From the NCBI RefSeq assembly GCF_900113735.1, contig NZ_FOQM01000003.1, forward strand, positions 372,001 through 436,000: 64,000 nt of DNA. The letters run 5' to 3'. A program made the translations under genes and the position numbers. Shown piece after piece: positions 16,997 to 25,404 of this stretch (positions are counted from its first letter, which is position 1; every line of letters begins with the position of its first letter). The notes below the pieces were generated by a model. It was given only the letters and a program-made list of their open reading frames with translations, was not told the DNA's origin and searched no databases. Source of the stretch: Bradyrhizobium sp. Gha. GTDB taxonomy: Bacteria; Pseudomonadota; Alphaproteobacteria; Rhizobiales; Xanthobacteraceae.

Positions 16997-18394
16997 TCAA
17001 GAGTCTGACTTCACCGCCAGCCGCAGGAAGCTCATGACACTGCCGAGTGCGGCAAAGCCTGCGCCCAACGTCAGCGCCACCGCGGCGCCGTTGTGGCCCG
17101 CCATGGCAAAGCAGGCCGCGGCGAGCGCAGCACCGGTCGTCTGCCCCGTCAGTCGCGCAGTTGCGACGATGCCCGAGGCGCTGCCGCCGCGATGCGGTGG
17201 CGCACTTCCCATGATCGCCTTCATGTTCGGCGCCTGGAAGAAACCGAACCCCATGCCGCAGATCATGATCCGCCAGACGATGTCAGGGATGCTCGGGCTC
17301 GCCGGAAGCCATGCGAGCAGCGCCATGCCGAGGCCGAGCAGAATGAGACCGATGCCGCCCAGCAGGCCAACCGGATGGCGATCGGAGAGGCGGCCCGCGA
17401 TTGGCGCCATGACGCCGACCACCAGCGGCCACGGAGTCATGAAGAAGCCGGTCTCGACCTGCGAGCGTCCGAGCACGTCCTCGAAATAGAACGGCAGCGA
17501 GACGAAAGCGAGGCCTTGCACCGCGAAGGAGCAGACCGCGGTCGCCGCCGACAGCGCGAACATCGGCCTGGCGAACAAATCGATCGGCAGCATCGGCGCG
17601 GGATGATCGGCCTGACGCCGCGTCAGGACGAAGGCGAGTGCGAGCGCCGTGACGAGCTCGACGGCCACGACGAGCGGCGACATATCGTGCGCGGCGCTGC
17701 CGATGCCGGTGATGAACAGGCCGAGGCAGGCGGAAGCGAGCAGCGCGCCGAGGAAATCGAAGCCGTGATCGGCGCGCGGCGTCTTCGGCAGCATCGCAAG
17801 GCCGATGCCTGTTGCGACGAGGCCGAACGGGATGTTGACCGCGAACAACCACGGCCATGGGCCGACCGCTAGGATCGCAGACGCAATCGAGGGACCGAAG
17901 GTGAAGGCGGTTGCGACCACCAGCGCATTGTGGCCGAAACCGCGGCCCTGCATCCGGCCGGGATAGACGAAACGCACCAGCGCCGTGTTGACGCTCATGA
18001 TGCCGCTGGCGCCCAGGCCTTGCAGCGTGCGTGCGACCAGCAAACTGTCCAGCGACCACGCCACTGCGCAGAACAGCGAGGCGATGGTGAACAGCATGAG
18101 ACCGCCGAGATAGATGCGCTGGTGCCCGACGATCTCGCCGAGCGCCCCGAGCGGCAGCAGCGTGGCCACCAGCGCGATCTGGTAGACGTTGACCACCCAG
18201 ACCGACTGCTCCGGGCTGACATGCAGATCCGCGGCAATGGCGGGCAGCGCGATGTTGGCGATCGCGGTGTCGAGTGAGGCCATCGCCAGGGCCGTGAAGA
18301 TCGCCGCGATCGCCCAGCGGCGCTGCTCGGCCGGCAGGCCATCGGCTTTGGGATGATCGGGCTCGCGCGCAGCGGCAGGTAACGTGATGGTCAT
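16997..18394 (-). CDS. MFS transporter, DHA2 (14-helix drug:H+ antiporter) family
   Basis: A 465-residue inner-membrane efflux protein. Motif D1-like sequence LDTAIANIALPAIAADL follows helix 1, and GASGIMSVNTALVRFVYP lies in the helix 4-5 region. About 13-14 hydrophobic segments are seen, as in EmrB/QacA-type pumps. It ends 76 bases before the decayed molybdenum-hydroxylase gene on the same strand and may once have been its operon partner. The upstream region holds palindromic GCATATGC and TGCATGCA boxes near 18470-18485 that could bind a MarR/TetR-like repressor. The substrate is unknown. Confidence 0.85.
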   Translation of the reverse strand: MTITLPAAAREPDHPKADGLPAEQRRWAIAAIFTALAMASLDTAIANIALPAIAADLHVSPEQSVWVVNVYQIALVATLLPLGALGEIVGHQRIYLGGLMLFTIASLFCAVAWSLDSLLVARTLQGLGASGIMSVNTALVRFVYPGRMQGRGFGHNALVVATAFTFGPSIASAILAVGPWPWLFAVNIPFGLVATGIGLAMLPKTPRADHGFDFLGALLASACLGLFITGIGSAAHDMSPLVVAVELVTALALAFVLTRRQADHPAPMLPIDLFARPMFALSAATAVCSFAVQGLAFVSLPFYFEDVLGRSQVETGFFMTPWPLVVGVMAPIAGRLSDRHPVGLLGGIGLILLGLGMALLAWLPASPSIPDIVWRIMICGMGFGFFQAPNMKAIMGSAPPHRGGSASGIVATARLTGQTTGAALAAACFAMAGHNGAAVALTLGAGFAALGSVMSFLRLAVKSDS

Positions 18395-18720
18395 GCCTTG
18401 CGCTTGCTCCGGCGATCTGGCCTCGACGATCTCTGGCGTCTACTACGCTTGCGGCGCCTTCCACAGGCATATGCTTGCATGCATTGTATGCGCGAAGGTC
18501 GGGCGCCGCGATCGCGGAGACATTGCAGGCGGCGTGAGCCGCGCGCCCGAAAACAACCCCATGCACCGTAGAAGGCCCCTTGATGGAGAAGGGGTTTTTC
18601 AGCCGGCTCGGTTGCGACCTCCGCGGCGCCGGATAAGTTGACACGTCGGGCAAAACACCGGCACGATGTCATCATGGCGGCAAAGCCAGCTGGTGCGGAG
18701 CGGCCACTGGTCTCGCGAGG
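18395..18720. other. 326-base intergenic region between DHA2 pump and arr
   Basis: No convincing protein gene. It holds the promoter side of the DHA2 pump gene, with clustered palindromes GCATATGC and TGCATGCA around 18472-18486. It also holds an isolated plus-strand terminator at 18576-18599 that no annotated plus-strand gene uses. The remaining sequence up to 18720 shows nothing I can name. Confidence 0.5.
18576..18599 (+). terminator. Orphan rho-independent terminator on the plus strand
   Basis: CCCCTT (18576-18581) pairs with AAGGGG (18589-18594) around the loop GATGGAG and is followed by TTTTT. This is a compact intrinsic terminator for plus-strand transcription. The nearest plus-strand protein gene upstream ends at 12146. 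It therefore suggests a short untranslated transcript starting somewhere in 18395-18550. Confidence 0.6.
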
Positions 18721-19137
18721 CTAGTCGATGATGTTGTTGATGCCCTCCGCCTTCAGGCGGGCGAGATTGTCGGTCATCTGCTGCAGCCGCTCGGGCGCAT
18801 GGCCTTGCCACCGCGTCACCTCGGCAATCACCCGCAGCGGATCGCGGGAGCGATAGGACAGCGTCGGATTGCCGGGAAACTTCTTGTCCGTGACGTTCGG
18901 ATCGTCGACCATCGGCCCGGTCGGCTCCACGACGTAGATCCGCCCCGGCCCGCTGCCTGCGGCGAGCTCCGCGCCCCAGATCGCGGCGTCCAGCGTGGCC
19001 GTGAAATAAACCCAGGACAGCGGCTCGATGTCGGTGAAGTTGGAGGCGTGGCCGACGACGATGAGGTCGCCGGGTTTCAAATCGGCGCGTGTGCCGTGGA
19101 AGAACGATTGCGTGAACATGGTTGCGGCAGTCGACAT
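18721..19137 (-). CDS. arr: NAD+--rifampin ADP-ribosyltransferase
   Basis: A 138-residue protein from the ATG at 19137; an upstream in-frame start at 19170 is not needed. The sequence matches Arr enzymes along its full length: FFHGTRADLKPGDLIVVG, YFTATLDAAIWGAELA, YVVEPTGPMVDDPNVTDKKF and PGNPTLSYRSRDPLRVI. Arr transfers ADP-ribose from NAD+ to a hydroxyl of rifampin, which inactivates the drug in the cytoplasm. Arr homologues are common on soil-bacterial chromosomes as intrinsic determinants, and nothing here suggests a mobile cassette. It lies near, but is not tightly linked to, the DHA2 efflux gene. Confidence 0.9.
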   Translation of the reverse strand: MSTAATMFTQSFFHGTRADLKPGDLIVVGHASNFTDIEPLSWVYFTATLDAAIWGAELAAGSGPGRIYVVEPTGPMVDDPNVTDKKFPGNPTLSYRSRDPLRVIAEVTRWQGHAPERLQQMTDNLARLKAEGINNIID

Positions 19138-19462
19138 AAGGCGATTCCCAAATTCGTGGCGCGATCTCACAGCGAAAGGGAGAGGGTCGTGCCGTCACGA
19201 CCAAGCCCAACACGACAGCGAGCACCCGCTGCACCTAGATGCCGCCGGCGGAATGCAGAGGCAATTCCACAATAGCTCTCACCGAACGGCGCCAAGCCGG
19301 GCGGGATTATTTTGCCGTTCGCGATCTACCGATGCAACAGATGTCGATGTCTGCCAGTTGGACTGGATCGCCGGTACGGATTTCGGGCATCAGTGACTGA
19401 GGGTGGTGCACGATCGCGCCTGTCTCATGCGGTGAATTCATGTGCCAGCAATGCGACGATGG
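19138..19462. other. 325-base intergenic region upstream of arr
   Basis: Nothing recognisable beyond the expected arr promoter. Short open frames here lack ribosome sites and family resemblance. Confidence 0.4.
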
Positions 19463-19696
19463 TCAAGCTGGCGGATCTGCCTCAAGCATCGACAGCACGA
19501 CAATCCCGTCTTCGAGCTCTCCTGAAGCAAGGCGCGCACGCGCCACACGCTCGAACTCGGTCCGATGCTTCTGCAGGTAGCTCAAAGCCTGCTTCTGCGT
19601 GGCAAACGTCGTTGCGAGCCGGCACATCTGCCGATTTGCGCCGAAGGCGAGAAAGAAAATGATCGTTCCGCCGTCCGATTTGATTCTACGCACCAT
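19463..19696 (-). CDS. Small hypothetical protein (77 aa)
   Basis: From the ATG at 19696 (GGAAAG nearby) the product is basic, then hydrophobic: MVRRIKSDGGTIIFFLAFGA, followed by a helical part ATTFATQKQALSYLQKHRTEF and ELEDGIVVLSMLEADPPA. A longer in-frame reading up to 19954 overlaps the next gene and looks less protein-like, so the short form is preferred. It overlaps the end of the upstream small gene by 11 bases, which suggests translational coupling. No function is recognised. Confidence 0.45.
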   Translation of the reverse strand: MVRRIKSDGGTIIFFLAFGANRQMCRLATTFATQKQALSYLQKHRTEFERVARARLASGELEDGIVVLSMLEADPPA

Positions 19697-19994
19697 CCGC
19701 GCTTTCCGGCATGTGACGGCCCACGGATTCCGTTGAAGGGCTTCGAAGATGACTATCGCGGCGGTTTTCTCGATCGCTTCCTGGGCGCGGGCGCCGCGAG
19801 GTATGCTGAAGAACTGCGTCCGCCGCTTCCTTGGCCTCGCGCGCTTCTCGAAGCCGCGCCATGTTCGCGCGGACGGCAAGGGCCTGCCTTTCGACATCAG
19901 CCAAAGCCTGCGCTCCCTCTTCGGCGGCCAAGCGCTTGCGGTCGGAACGCGCAATAGCCTCAGGCGTAGGCCCGGCCGATTTCCTGGCGCTCAT
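19686..19994 (-). CDS. Small helical hypothetical protein (102 aa)
   Basis: Starts at the ATG at 19994 behind GAGGAGCAGC. The first 65 residues are rich in Ala, Arg, Glu and Lys (MSARKSAGPTPEAIARSDRK, then AAEEGAQALADVERQALAVR), as in a long charged helix or coiled coil. The last 35 residues are Arg/Ser/Pro-rich and less ordered. It resembles uncharacterised small proteins of Bradyrhizobium that I recall with the same start pattern. It precedes the 77-aa gene with an 11-base overlap and follows the cold-shock gene on the same strand beyond a terminator. Confidence 0.5.
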   Translation of the reverse strand: MSARKSAGPTPEAIARSDRKRLAAEEGAQALADVERQALAVRANMARLREAREAKEAADAVLQHTSRRPRPGSDRENRRDSHLRSPSTESVGRHMPESADGA

Positions 19995-20022
19995 CGTTCA
20001 TGCTGCTCCTCGATAGAGGAAA

Positions 20023-20048
20023 CCCGCTCGATCCGAAGATCAAGCGGG
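20023..20048 (-). terminator. Rho-independent terminator of the cold-shock gene with UUCG tetraloop
   Basis: Read on the minus strand, CCCGCTTGATC, loop TTCG and GATCGAGCGGG form an 11-bp stem with one G-T pair, followed by TTT. The closing C(UUCG)G tetraloop is unusually stable. It lies 43 bases after the cold-shock stop codon. Confidence 0.75.
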
Positions 20049-20091
20049 CTTTGACGCCGTTCCAGTACATCCGTGGAACGGAGCCACGATA

Positions 20092-20301
20092 TCAAGCCAG
20101 CGAGAGATTTTCAGCGCTGACTTTGCCTCGCATTTTGTCGGTCTTGGCCTCGAAATTGACTTTCTGGCCTTCGGCGAGGCCCGCCAGGCCTGCTCGTTCG
20201 ACCGCGCTGATGTGCACGAACACATCATTGCCGCCGTCGTCCGGCTGAATAAATCCGAAGCCCTTCTGGCCATTGAACCACTTAACGGTGCCTGTCGGCA
20301 T
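20092..20301 (-). CDS. Cold-shock protein (CspA family)
   Basis: A 69-residue single cold-shock domain from the ATG at 20301, preceded by GAGAAGAG. Both RNA-binding motifs are present: RNP1 as KGFGFIQ and RNP2 as VFVHISA. It binds single-stranded RNA and DNA as an RNA chaperone in the cytoplasm. The in-frame extension to 20397 is not conserved and probably belongs to the 5' leader, which in this family is long and structure-controlled. The 250 bases upstream contain the AT-rich stretch CAATATATATCAA, a possible promoter region. The general fold is certain; temperature control is assumed from the family. Confidence 0.93.
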   Translation of the reverse strand: MPTGTVKWFNGQKGFGFIQPDDGGNDVFVHISAVERAGLAGLAEGQKVNFEAKTDKMRGKVSAENLSLA

Positions 20302-20552
20302 TCTCTTCTCCAAAGCGCGCAAGCGCATGTCGCGCGACAATCGCGCGATTATCTTCAACTTCGACGATGTCTTTGGAAAAGGAGCCCGCGGGCGCATTCA
20401 ACAAGGCACAGCGGCTGATCGAACTCCACCAATATATATCAACTCCAGGCTTTTGCAAGGAGCAAGCGAATTTGCTTCGGTCAGGCCGCCGCGATGTCGC
20501 ACCGAAAAGGGCAGTTGATGGTGATGCCGTGCTCGCCGATCTCGCCATCGCC

Positions 20553-22694
20553 CTATCCCTGCCTGCCACGAGGCATCTCCAGGACTCTCCGGAGCAGCGT
20601 GGGATGGCTGAGAACCGCCCGCAATTCAGACTTGTCGAGCCACGCGGCCGCATCCTCGAAGCTTTCGCATTCCTCGACCTTGGCGCGTGCCGTCGCCAGA
20701 GGCACATGGACAGGGCCAAACTTGCGAGGGCTCGCAAGCGAGAGCGAATCCAGATGCTCGCCCAGCAACTCCGGATCCCGGCTGAGCTGGTGCAGGGCTT
20801 TGGCCATTTCGATGGGCTCCGATGCGGCCAATTCATTCGCGCGGAGCACCACGGCGGGCGGATTATTGGTTTCCGGCGTTGCAAAAACTCCGGGCGCCTT
20901 CAACCGTACCGACGTTATTATTCCCAGCGGAATTGCAAGCAGGAGACCCAGCACCACAGGCGACATCCAAAGCAGCAGCGGCAGAGAGACCGCATAGGCG
21001 CTGAGCGCAAGGACCAGGCCGCACAGGGTGGGTCCGGCGAACTTGCGATAGATCTCGCCGAGCGCAAGCTCTCCATCGCTTCGGCGCTGCACCTGCCATC
21101 CCGCGTCCCGCCCGACGAGAATTTCGACGACCGCCTTGCTCTGGAAGATCATCATGCACGGCGCGATCAGTGCCGCGAGGACAGTTTCGCAAAACACCCC
21201 CAGCAGCAGGCGAACGCTTCCGGCGAAACCCATGCGTCCCTCGCGATGGCTAATCACCAAGACATAGGCCAGCAGCTTGGGCAAGATCAGAAGTCCCATC
21301 GTGGCGGCAAAGACCCGGGCCGCGAGCACCGGGTCCTGTTGCGGCCAGGTGGGAAACAGACTGAAGCCCTTCGGAAAGTATTCGGGGCGGATGAAGTGCG
21401 CCTGCAACGAGATGAGCAGGCCGAGCACCAGGAACAGAAGCCACAGCGGCGCGGTGAGATAAGAGCCGATGCCCGTCAGCAGATGCAGCCGGGACACCCA
21501 GTATAGCCCGCGCGCCGGCAGGACCGCGAGGTGCTGCAGGTTGCCCTGGCACCAGCGACGATCTCTCCCCGCGAAGTCCAGCACCGACGGAGGGACCTCT
21601 TCGAAGCTGCCCCCAATGTTCGGTGCCATATAGATCCTCCACCCGGCGCGGCGCATCAACGCGGCCTCGACAAAATCATGGCTGAGGATGTGGCCTCCGA
21701 AAGGCTTGCGGCCGCGCAGTTCCGGCAAGCCTGCCTCCGCAGCGAAGGCCCGCACGCGGATGACGGCGTTGTGGCCCCAGTAGTTGCTGTCGCCACCGTG
21801 CCACCAGGCATTGCCGGCAGCGACGATCGGGCCGTAAACGCGCCCCGAGAACTGCTGCAACCTGCTGAACAGCGTGCGCGCGTTGACGATGACCGGCTGC
21901 GTCTGGATCAGCGCGGCAGCGGGATCGGTTTCCATCGCGTGGACAAGGCGCACGACGGTATCGCCTTCCATCAGGCTGTCTGCGTCGAGAACGATCATGT
22001 GATCGTAGCCTGCGCCGAACCTGCTGACCCAGTCGGCGATGTTGCCGGATTTTCGTGCGGTATTGTCGGAGCGATGGCGGTAGTACAACCGATCCAAGCC
22101 GCAGGGGCGGCGCAGCTGGATGAAGGTCATCTCCTCGCAAATCCAGATGTCCGGGTCAGTCGTGTCGCTCAGCAAGAACCAGTCGAACTTCTCCCCATAT
22201 CCCGTCGCGTCGACCGATTCATACATCGCGCGCAGCCGCGCCATCACATGATGCGGGTCCTCGTTATAGGTCGGGATCAGCATCGCCGTGCGCGACGTCA
22301 CCTCAGGCAAGGAGCCGGTGGTGTCGAGCGGCAGTCCGGCAGGCCGACGCGTCAGCAGCGCGAAAAATCCGGCAAGCGCGGACATGAAGGAGAACGCGAC
22401 CCAGGCGAGCAGCACGAGAAAGAGGCCGAGCAGCACCGCTTCGAGAAAGGTCACGCCACCCACTTCGACCACGTCGTACATGCCGTAGCCGCCGGCAGCC
22501 GTCAGCAAAGCCGTACCGACGAAGATGAAGAGGCGTCGAACTATCAGGGCGGCCCCGGGACGAACCGGATCCCGGCCGGAGTCTGCCGCGCGGCCCAGCC
22601 GACACGGCAACATCGGGAGTGGACTTTCCGGCGGCAGGAACGGGCGGCCGAGGGCGCTCTGCGGTGGCGATGGGAACTGCTTCAGGGCGTCCAT
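20553..22694 (-). CDS. opgH: Glucans biosynthesis glucosyltransferase H
   Basis: A 713-residue inner-membrane GT2 transferase that makes the beta-1,2-glucan backbone of osmoregulated periplasmic glucans from UDP-glucose. The start at 22694 overlaps the end of opgG by 13 bases. Two N-terminal membrane helices are followed by the GT2 core. DAD in MIVLDADSLMEGD, the HDFVEA acceptor-base region and RDRRWCQGN (the R/QxxRW signature) are visible, then a block of C-terminal helices. Relative to E. coli OpgH it is shorter at the N-terminus. It depends on the upstream opgG product. Confidence 0.92.
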   Translation of the reverse strand: MDALKQFPSPPQSALGRPFLPPESPLPMLPCRLGRAADSGRDPVRPGAALIVRRLFIFVGTALLTAAGGYGMYDVVEVGGVTFLEAVLLGLFLVLLAWVAFSFMSALAGFFALLTRRPAGLPLDTTGSLPEVTSRTAMLIPTYNEDPHHVMARLRAMYESVDATGYGEKFDWFLLSDTTDPDIWICEEMTFIQLRRPCGLDRLYYRHRSDNTARKSGNIADWVSRFGAGYDHMIVLDADSLMEGDTVVRLVHAMETDPAAALIQTQPVIVNARTLFSRLQQFSGRVYGPIVAAGNAWWHGGDSNYWGHNAVIRVRAFAAEAGLPELRGRKPFGGHILSHDFVEAALMRRAGWRIYMAPNIGGSFEEVPPSVLDFAGRDRRWCQGNLQHLAVLPARGLYWVSRLHLLTGIGSYLTAPLWLLFLVLGLLISLQAHFIRPEYFPKGFSLFPTWPQQDPVLAARVFAATMGLLILPKLLAYVLVISHREGRMGFAGSVRLLLGVFCETVLAALIAPCMMIFQSKAVVEILVGRDAGWQVQRRSDGELALGEIYRKFAGPTLCGLVLALSAYAVSLPLLLWMSPVVLGLLLAIPLGIITSVRLKAPGVFATPETNNPPAVVLRANELAASEPIEMAKALHQLSRDPELLGEHLDSLSLASPRKFGPVHVPLATARAKVEECESFEDAAAWLDKSELRAVLSHPTLLRRVLEMPRGRQG

Positions 22695-24193
22695 CGATAG
22701 ATCCACACCTCGGAGACCGGCGCATCGCCCTGCGCCAGGAAGGCTCGCAGTTCGATCGCCGTCTGCCCCTTGACCGCACATTGAAAGCTCAGACGCCATC
22801 CGCCTGTCATGGGATTCGGTTGGGTGACGACGTTGCTGATCTCGGCCTTTTCAGCGGTCACCACTCCTTTCATGGTCTTGGGATCCGCGGCCTTGAGTTG
22901 ATCGCCCATGAGTTCCAGGACGAACAGTTTGCTGTCGTCGCCCCGGCTGCCGATCCCGGTTCGCGTGAACCGCGCCAGCGCTTCGGGTTTCGGCGCGTCG
23001 GGCCCCCAGTGGAGCCGATAGGTGAAGATGTGCTCGCTCTTGGCCGTCAACGGCTGCTTGGGTTGCCAAAGCGCGGCGATGTTGTCGTGAACCTCCTCCT
23101 TGGTCGGAATTTCGAACAGTTTCACGGCACCTTCGCCCCAATCGCCGATCGGCTCGAACCAGAGGCTTGGGCGCTTTTCGAAGCTGGATTCGAGATCCTG
23201 ATAGGCGGCGAAATTCCTCTCCCGCTGCATCAGGCCGAAGCCGCTTGGATTGCGATCGGCAAAGCTGCTGACCTGCAGATCGTGCGGATTGTTGAGCGGG
23301 CGCCAGAGCTGCTCACCCCTGCCGTTGAAGATCGCAAGTCCATCCGAATCGTGAACCGCCGGGCGGAAATCGTCAAAATCCTTGCGGTCGTTCGGCCCGA
23401 AGAAGAACATGCTGGTCATCGGCGCGAGTCCGGCATGCTCGAGGTCGACCCGCGGATATAGGGCCATCTCGACGTCAAAGACCGTGGTCTGGCCGGGTCG
23501 AATGGTGAACCGGTAGGCTGCTGCCGCGCTCTTGCTGTCCAATAGCGCATGCACCACGAGGGAGGAGGCATTCGGCGCAGGCTTTTCCAGCCAGAACGCC
23601 TTGAACACCGGAAACTCTTCGCCCTTGCTTTCGCCGGTATTGATCGCCAGTCCGCGCGCCGACAGGCCGTATGTCTGCCCCTTTGCGACGGCGCGAAAGT
23701 AGCTCGCGCCCAGGAATACGCAAACCTCGTCGTAATAATCCGGCCGGTTGATGGGAGCGTGGACGCGGAATCCGGAAAAGCCGATGTCGAGATCCGGCCA
23801 TTGCCCAAGGCCTTCCCCGAAAGAAAAGTCATCGCGCCGATAGGGAAGCGGCGTGACGCTTTTGTCCGCGACCTGGAAGATCTCGACCCTGTTCTTGTAG
23901 AAGAAGCCGCGATGAAAAAACTGCACCTCGAACGGCAGCTTCTCATCACGCCATAGCGCCTTCTCGGGCGCGAAACGAATGGATCGGTATTGGTCATAGT
24001 TGAGATTCATCAGCGCATCCGGCAGCTTCTCGTCGGCAGGCGCGAACGGCTTGGCCGCAAGCGCGCGGGCAAGCTCGCGTACGTAGGAAGGACTGAAGGA
24101 CTGAGCGGAGCCCGTCTCGCCCGCCATTGCACGCGGCAGTATAGTGACAGCTGAAACAGCAGCCGACGCGCGAAGAAGTTGACGGCGGTTCAC
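22682..24193 (-). CDS. opgG: Glucan biosynthesis protein, OpgG/OpgD family
   Basis: A 503-residue periplasmic protein. The start is the GTG at 24193 with GGGGAG eight bases upstream; the start at 24358 would bury the signal peptide. The N-terminus VNRRQLLRASAAVSAVTILP is a twin-arginine signal peptide. As I recall it, in E. coli OpgD has a Tat signal and OpgG a Sec one, so by export route this resembles OpgD. Conserved body segments include RFAPEKALWRDEKLPFEVQF, FFHRGFFYKNRVEIF and EPIGDWGEGAVKLFEIPT. It shapes or branches the periplasmic glucans made by OpgH. First gene of a two-gene operon. Confidence 0.88.
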   Translation of the reverse strand: MNRRQLLRASAAVSAVTILPRAMAGETGSAQSFSPSYVRELARALAAKPFAPADEKLPDALMNLNYDQYRSIRFAPEKALWRDEKLPFEVQFFHRGFFYKNRVEIFQVADKSVTPLPYRRDDFSFGEGLGQWPDLDIGFSGFRVHAPINRPDYYDEVCVFLGASYFRAVAKGQTYGLSARGLAINTGESKGEEFPVFKAFWLEKPAPNASSLVVHALLDSKSAAAAYRFTIRPGQTTVFDVEMALYPRVDLEHAGLAPMTSMFFFGPNDRKDFDDFRPAVHDSDGLAIFNGRGEQLWRPLNNPHDLQVSSFADRNPSGFGLMQRERNFAAYQDLESSFEKRPSLWFEPIGDWGEGAVKLFEIPTKEEVHDNIAALWQPKQPLTAKSEHIFTYRLHWGPDAPKPEALARFTRTGIGSRGDDSKLFVLELMGDQLKAADPKTMKGVVTAEKAEISNVVTQPNPMTGGWRLSFQCAVKGQTAIELRAFLAQGDAPVSEVWIYRWTP

Positions 24194-24519
24194 GCTTGGA
24201 TCTCCCCGGTTCGAACCAAGGGAGGAAACGACCCATGTTCCCCGGAGTTCCGCTTGGGCGACGTGGCGCGACGGCGATAATTTTGGCGGATGATCGGGCG
24301 AATTCAGGGGTCGTCTTTGGATCCGAAGCAGCCGCCCGTCTGCTCCATCACCGATCAAGTTAAGCCAGCGATGTCGCGTGATGGGATATCGGCGAGCCGC
24401 AAGTCGCGGCTGGCGTCATGTTGGGGTGGCCAGTGGCGGACCAATTGCCTTGCGAACGATCTGTTCCGCCCGACGTCTAAGCGGACTCTCGTTAGGGCCG
24501 CATCGGAATCAGCAGCCTC
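24194..24519. other. 326-base intergenic region upstream of opgG
   Basis: Expected to hold the opgGH promoter. A small inverted repeat, AGCCGC (24395-24400) and GCGGCT (24406-24411), is the only clear structure. The 10-base GGTTCGAACC near 24211 looks like a tRNA T-loop but no tRNA surrounds it. No gene is supported. Confidence 0.4.
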
Positions 24520-25263
24520 CTAGAACTGATACCGTCTCAACCCGCCATCCACCGGGATCACCGTTCCCGTGATGTAGCGCGCCACCGGTGACGCCAGGAA
24601 CACCGCAAGCGCGGCGAGGTCTTCCGGCTCGCCCCAGTAGCCGACCGGAATCTCTTCCTCGGCAAAGCGCTCGCGATAGTCAGGCGCGTAGTTGCGGCGG
24701 ATCTGCTCGCTCATGATGCGGCCGGGCGGGATGCAGTTGATGGTGATGCCGTGCTCGCCGATCTCGCGCGACAGGCCCTTGGCCCAGGCATGCACCGCCG
24801 CCTTCGCTGCGAACGCGGCGTTGAGGCCTTCCGGCTCCGACTTGCCGGTGATGTTGACGATGCGGCCCCATTTGCGCTCGATCATCTGCGGCAGCAGCGC
24901 ATGCGCGATGCGGCGGTAGCTGGTGAAATTCAGCGCGATCGCCTCGTCCCATTTGCTGTCGGGCGCATCGATGGGGAGGGGACGGCTGCCGCCGGCATTG
25001 TTGATGAGGATGTCGACATGGCCGAGCTCCTTCAGCGCGAAAGCGGAAATCTTCTCCGCCGCGTCTTCCGCCATCACATCCTGCTCGAACGGCGTGATCA
25101 GGCCGCCCCCGACCTCCTTCACCAGCTCGACGAGCAGGTCGGTGCGTCGCGCCACGCCCACCACGCGCACGCCTTCGGCAGCGAGGCCCTTGGCGATGGC
25201 GCGCCCGATGCCGATGCTGGCGCCGGTGACAACAGCGGTTTTCGATTTCAGCCCGAGATCCAT
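24520..25263 (-). CDS. SDR-family oxidoreductase lacking the canonical catalytic tyrosine
   Basis: A 247-residue short-chain dehydrogenase/reductase from the ATG at 25263. The cofactor motif is VVTGASIGIGRAIAKGL, the NNAG motif is LINNAGGSRPL, and the C-terminal YITGTVIPVDGGL is typical. In the active-site region the sequence is ITGKSEPEGLNAAFAAKAAV. The Lys is present, but the position four residues before it is Ala rather than Tyr. It may have an altered mechanism or bind NAD(P) without normal reductase activity. It diverges from the methyltransferase gene. The substrate is unknown; 3-oxoacyl reductase-like by overall resemblance. Confidence 0.85.
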   Translation of the reverse strand: MDLGLKSKTAVVTGASIGIGRAIAKGLAAEGVRVVGVARRTDLLVELVKEVGGGLITPFEQDVMAEDAAEKISAFALKELGHVDILINNAGGSRPLPIDAPDSKWDEAIALNFTSYRRIAHALLPQMIERKWGRIVNITGKSEPEGLNAAFAAKAAVHAWAKGLSREIGEHGITINCIPPGRIMSEQIRRNYAPDYRERFAEEEIPVGYWGEPEDLAALAVFLASPVARYITGTVIPVDGGLRRYQF

Positions 25264-25404
25264 GGTCACACGCTCTCTTGATTGGTTCTTGCTTTTTGCT
25301 TTCGCTTCCCGCCCGTCCTGGCTCCAGCGAATTGCCTGAGCGGGACGAGCAGTGGTAACCAAGACCCCTCGCAAAGGAAACACCAAAAAGAAAAGGCTCG
25401 ACCA

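Noticed and set aside
16985..17005. GGTTCAAATC resembling a tRNA T-loop near the end of the DHA2 pump gene
   Set aside because: Flanking bases do not pair and no other tRNA elements are present.
24205..24225. GGTTCGAACC resembling a tRNA T-loop
   Set aside because: No acceptor stem, D-arm or anticodon arm can be drawn around it.
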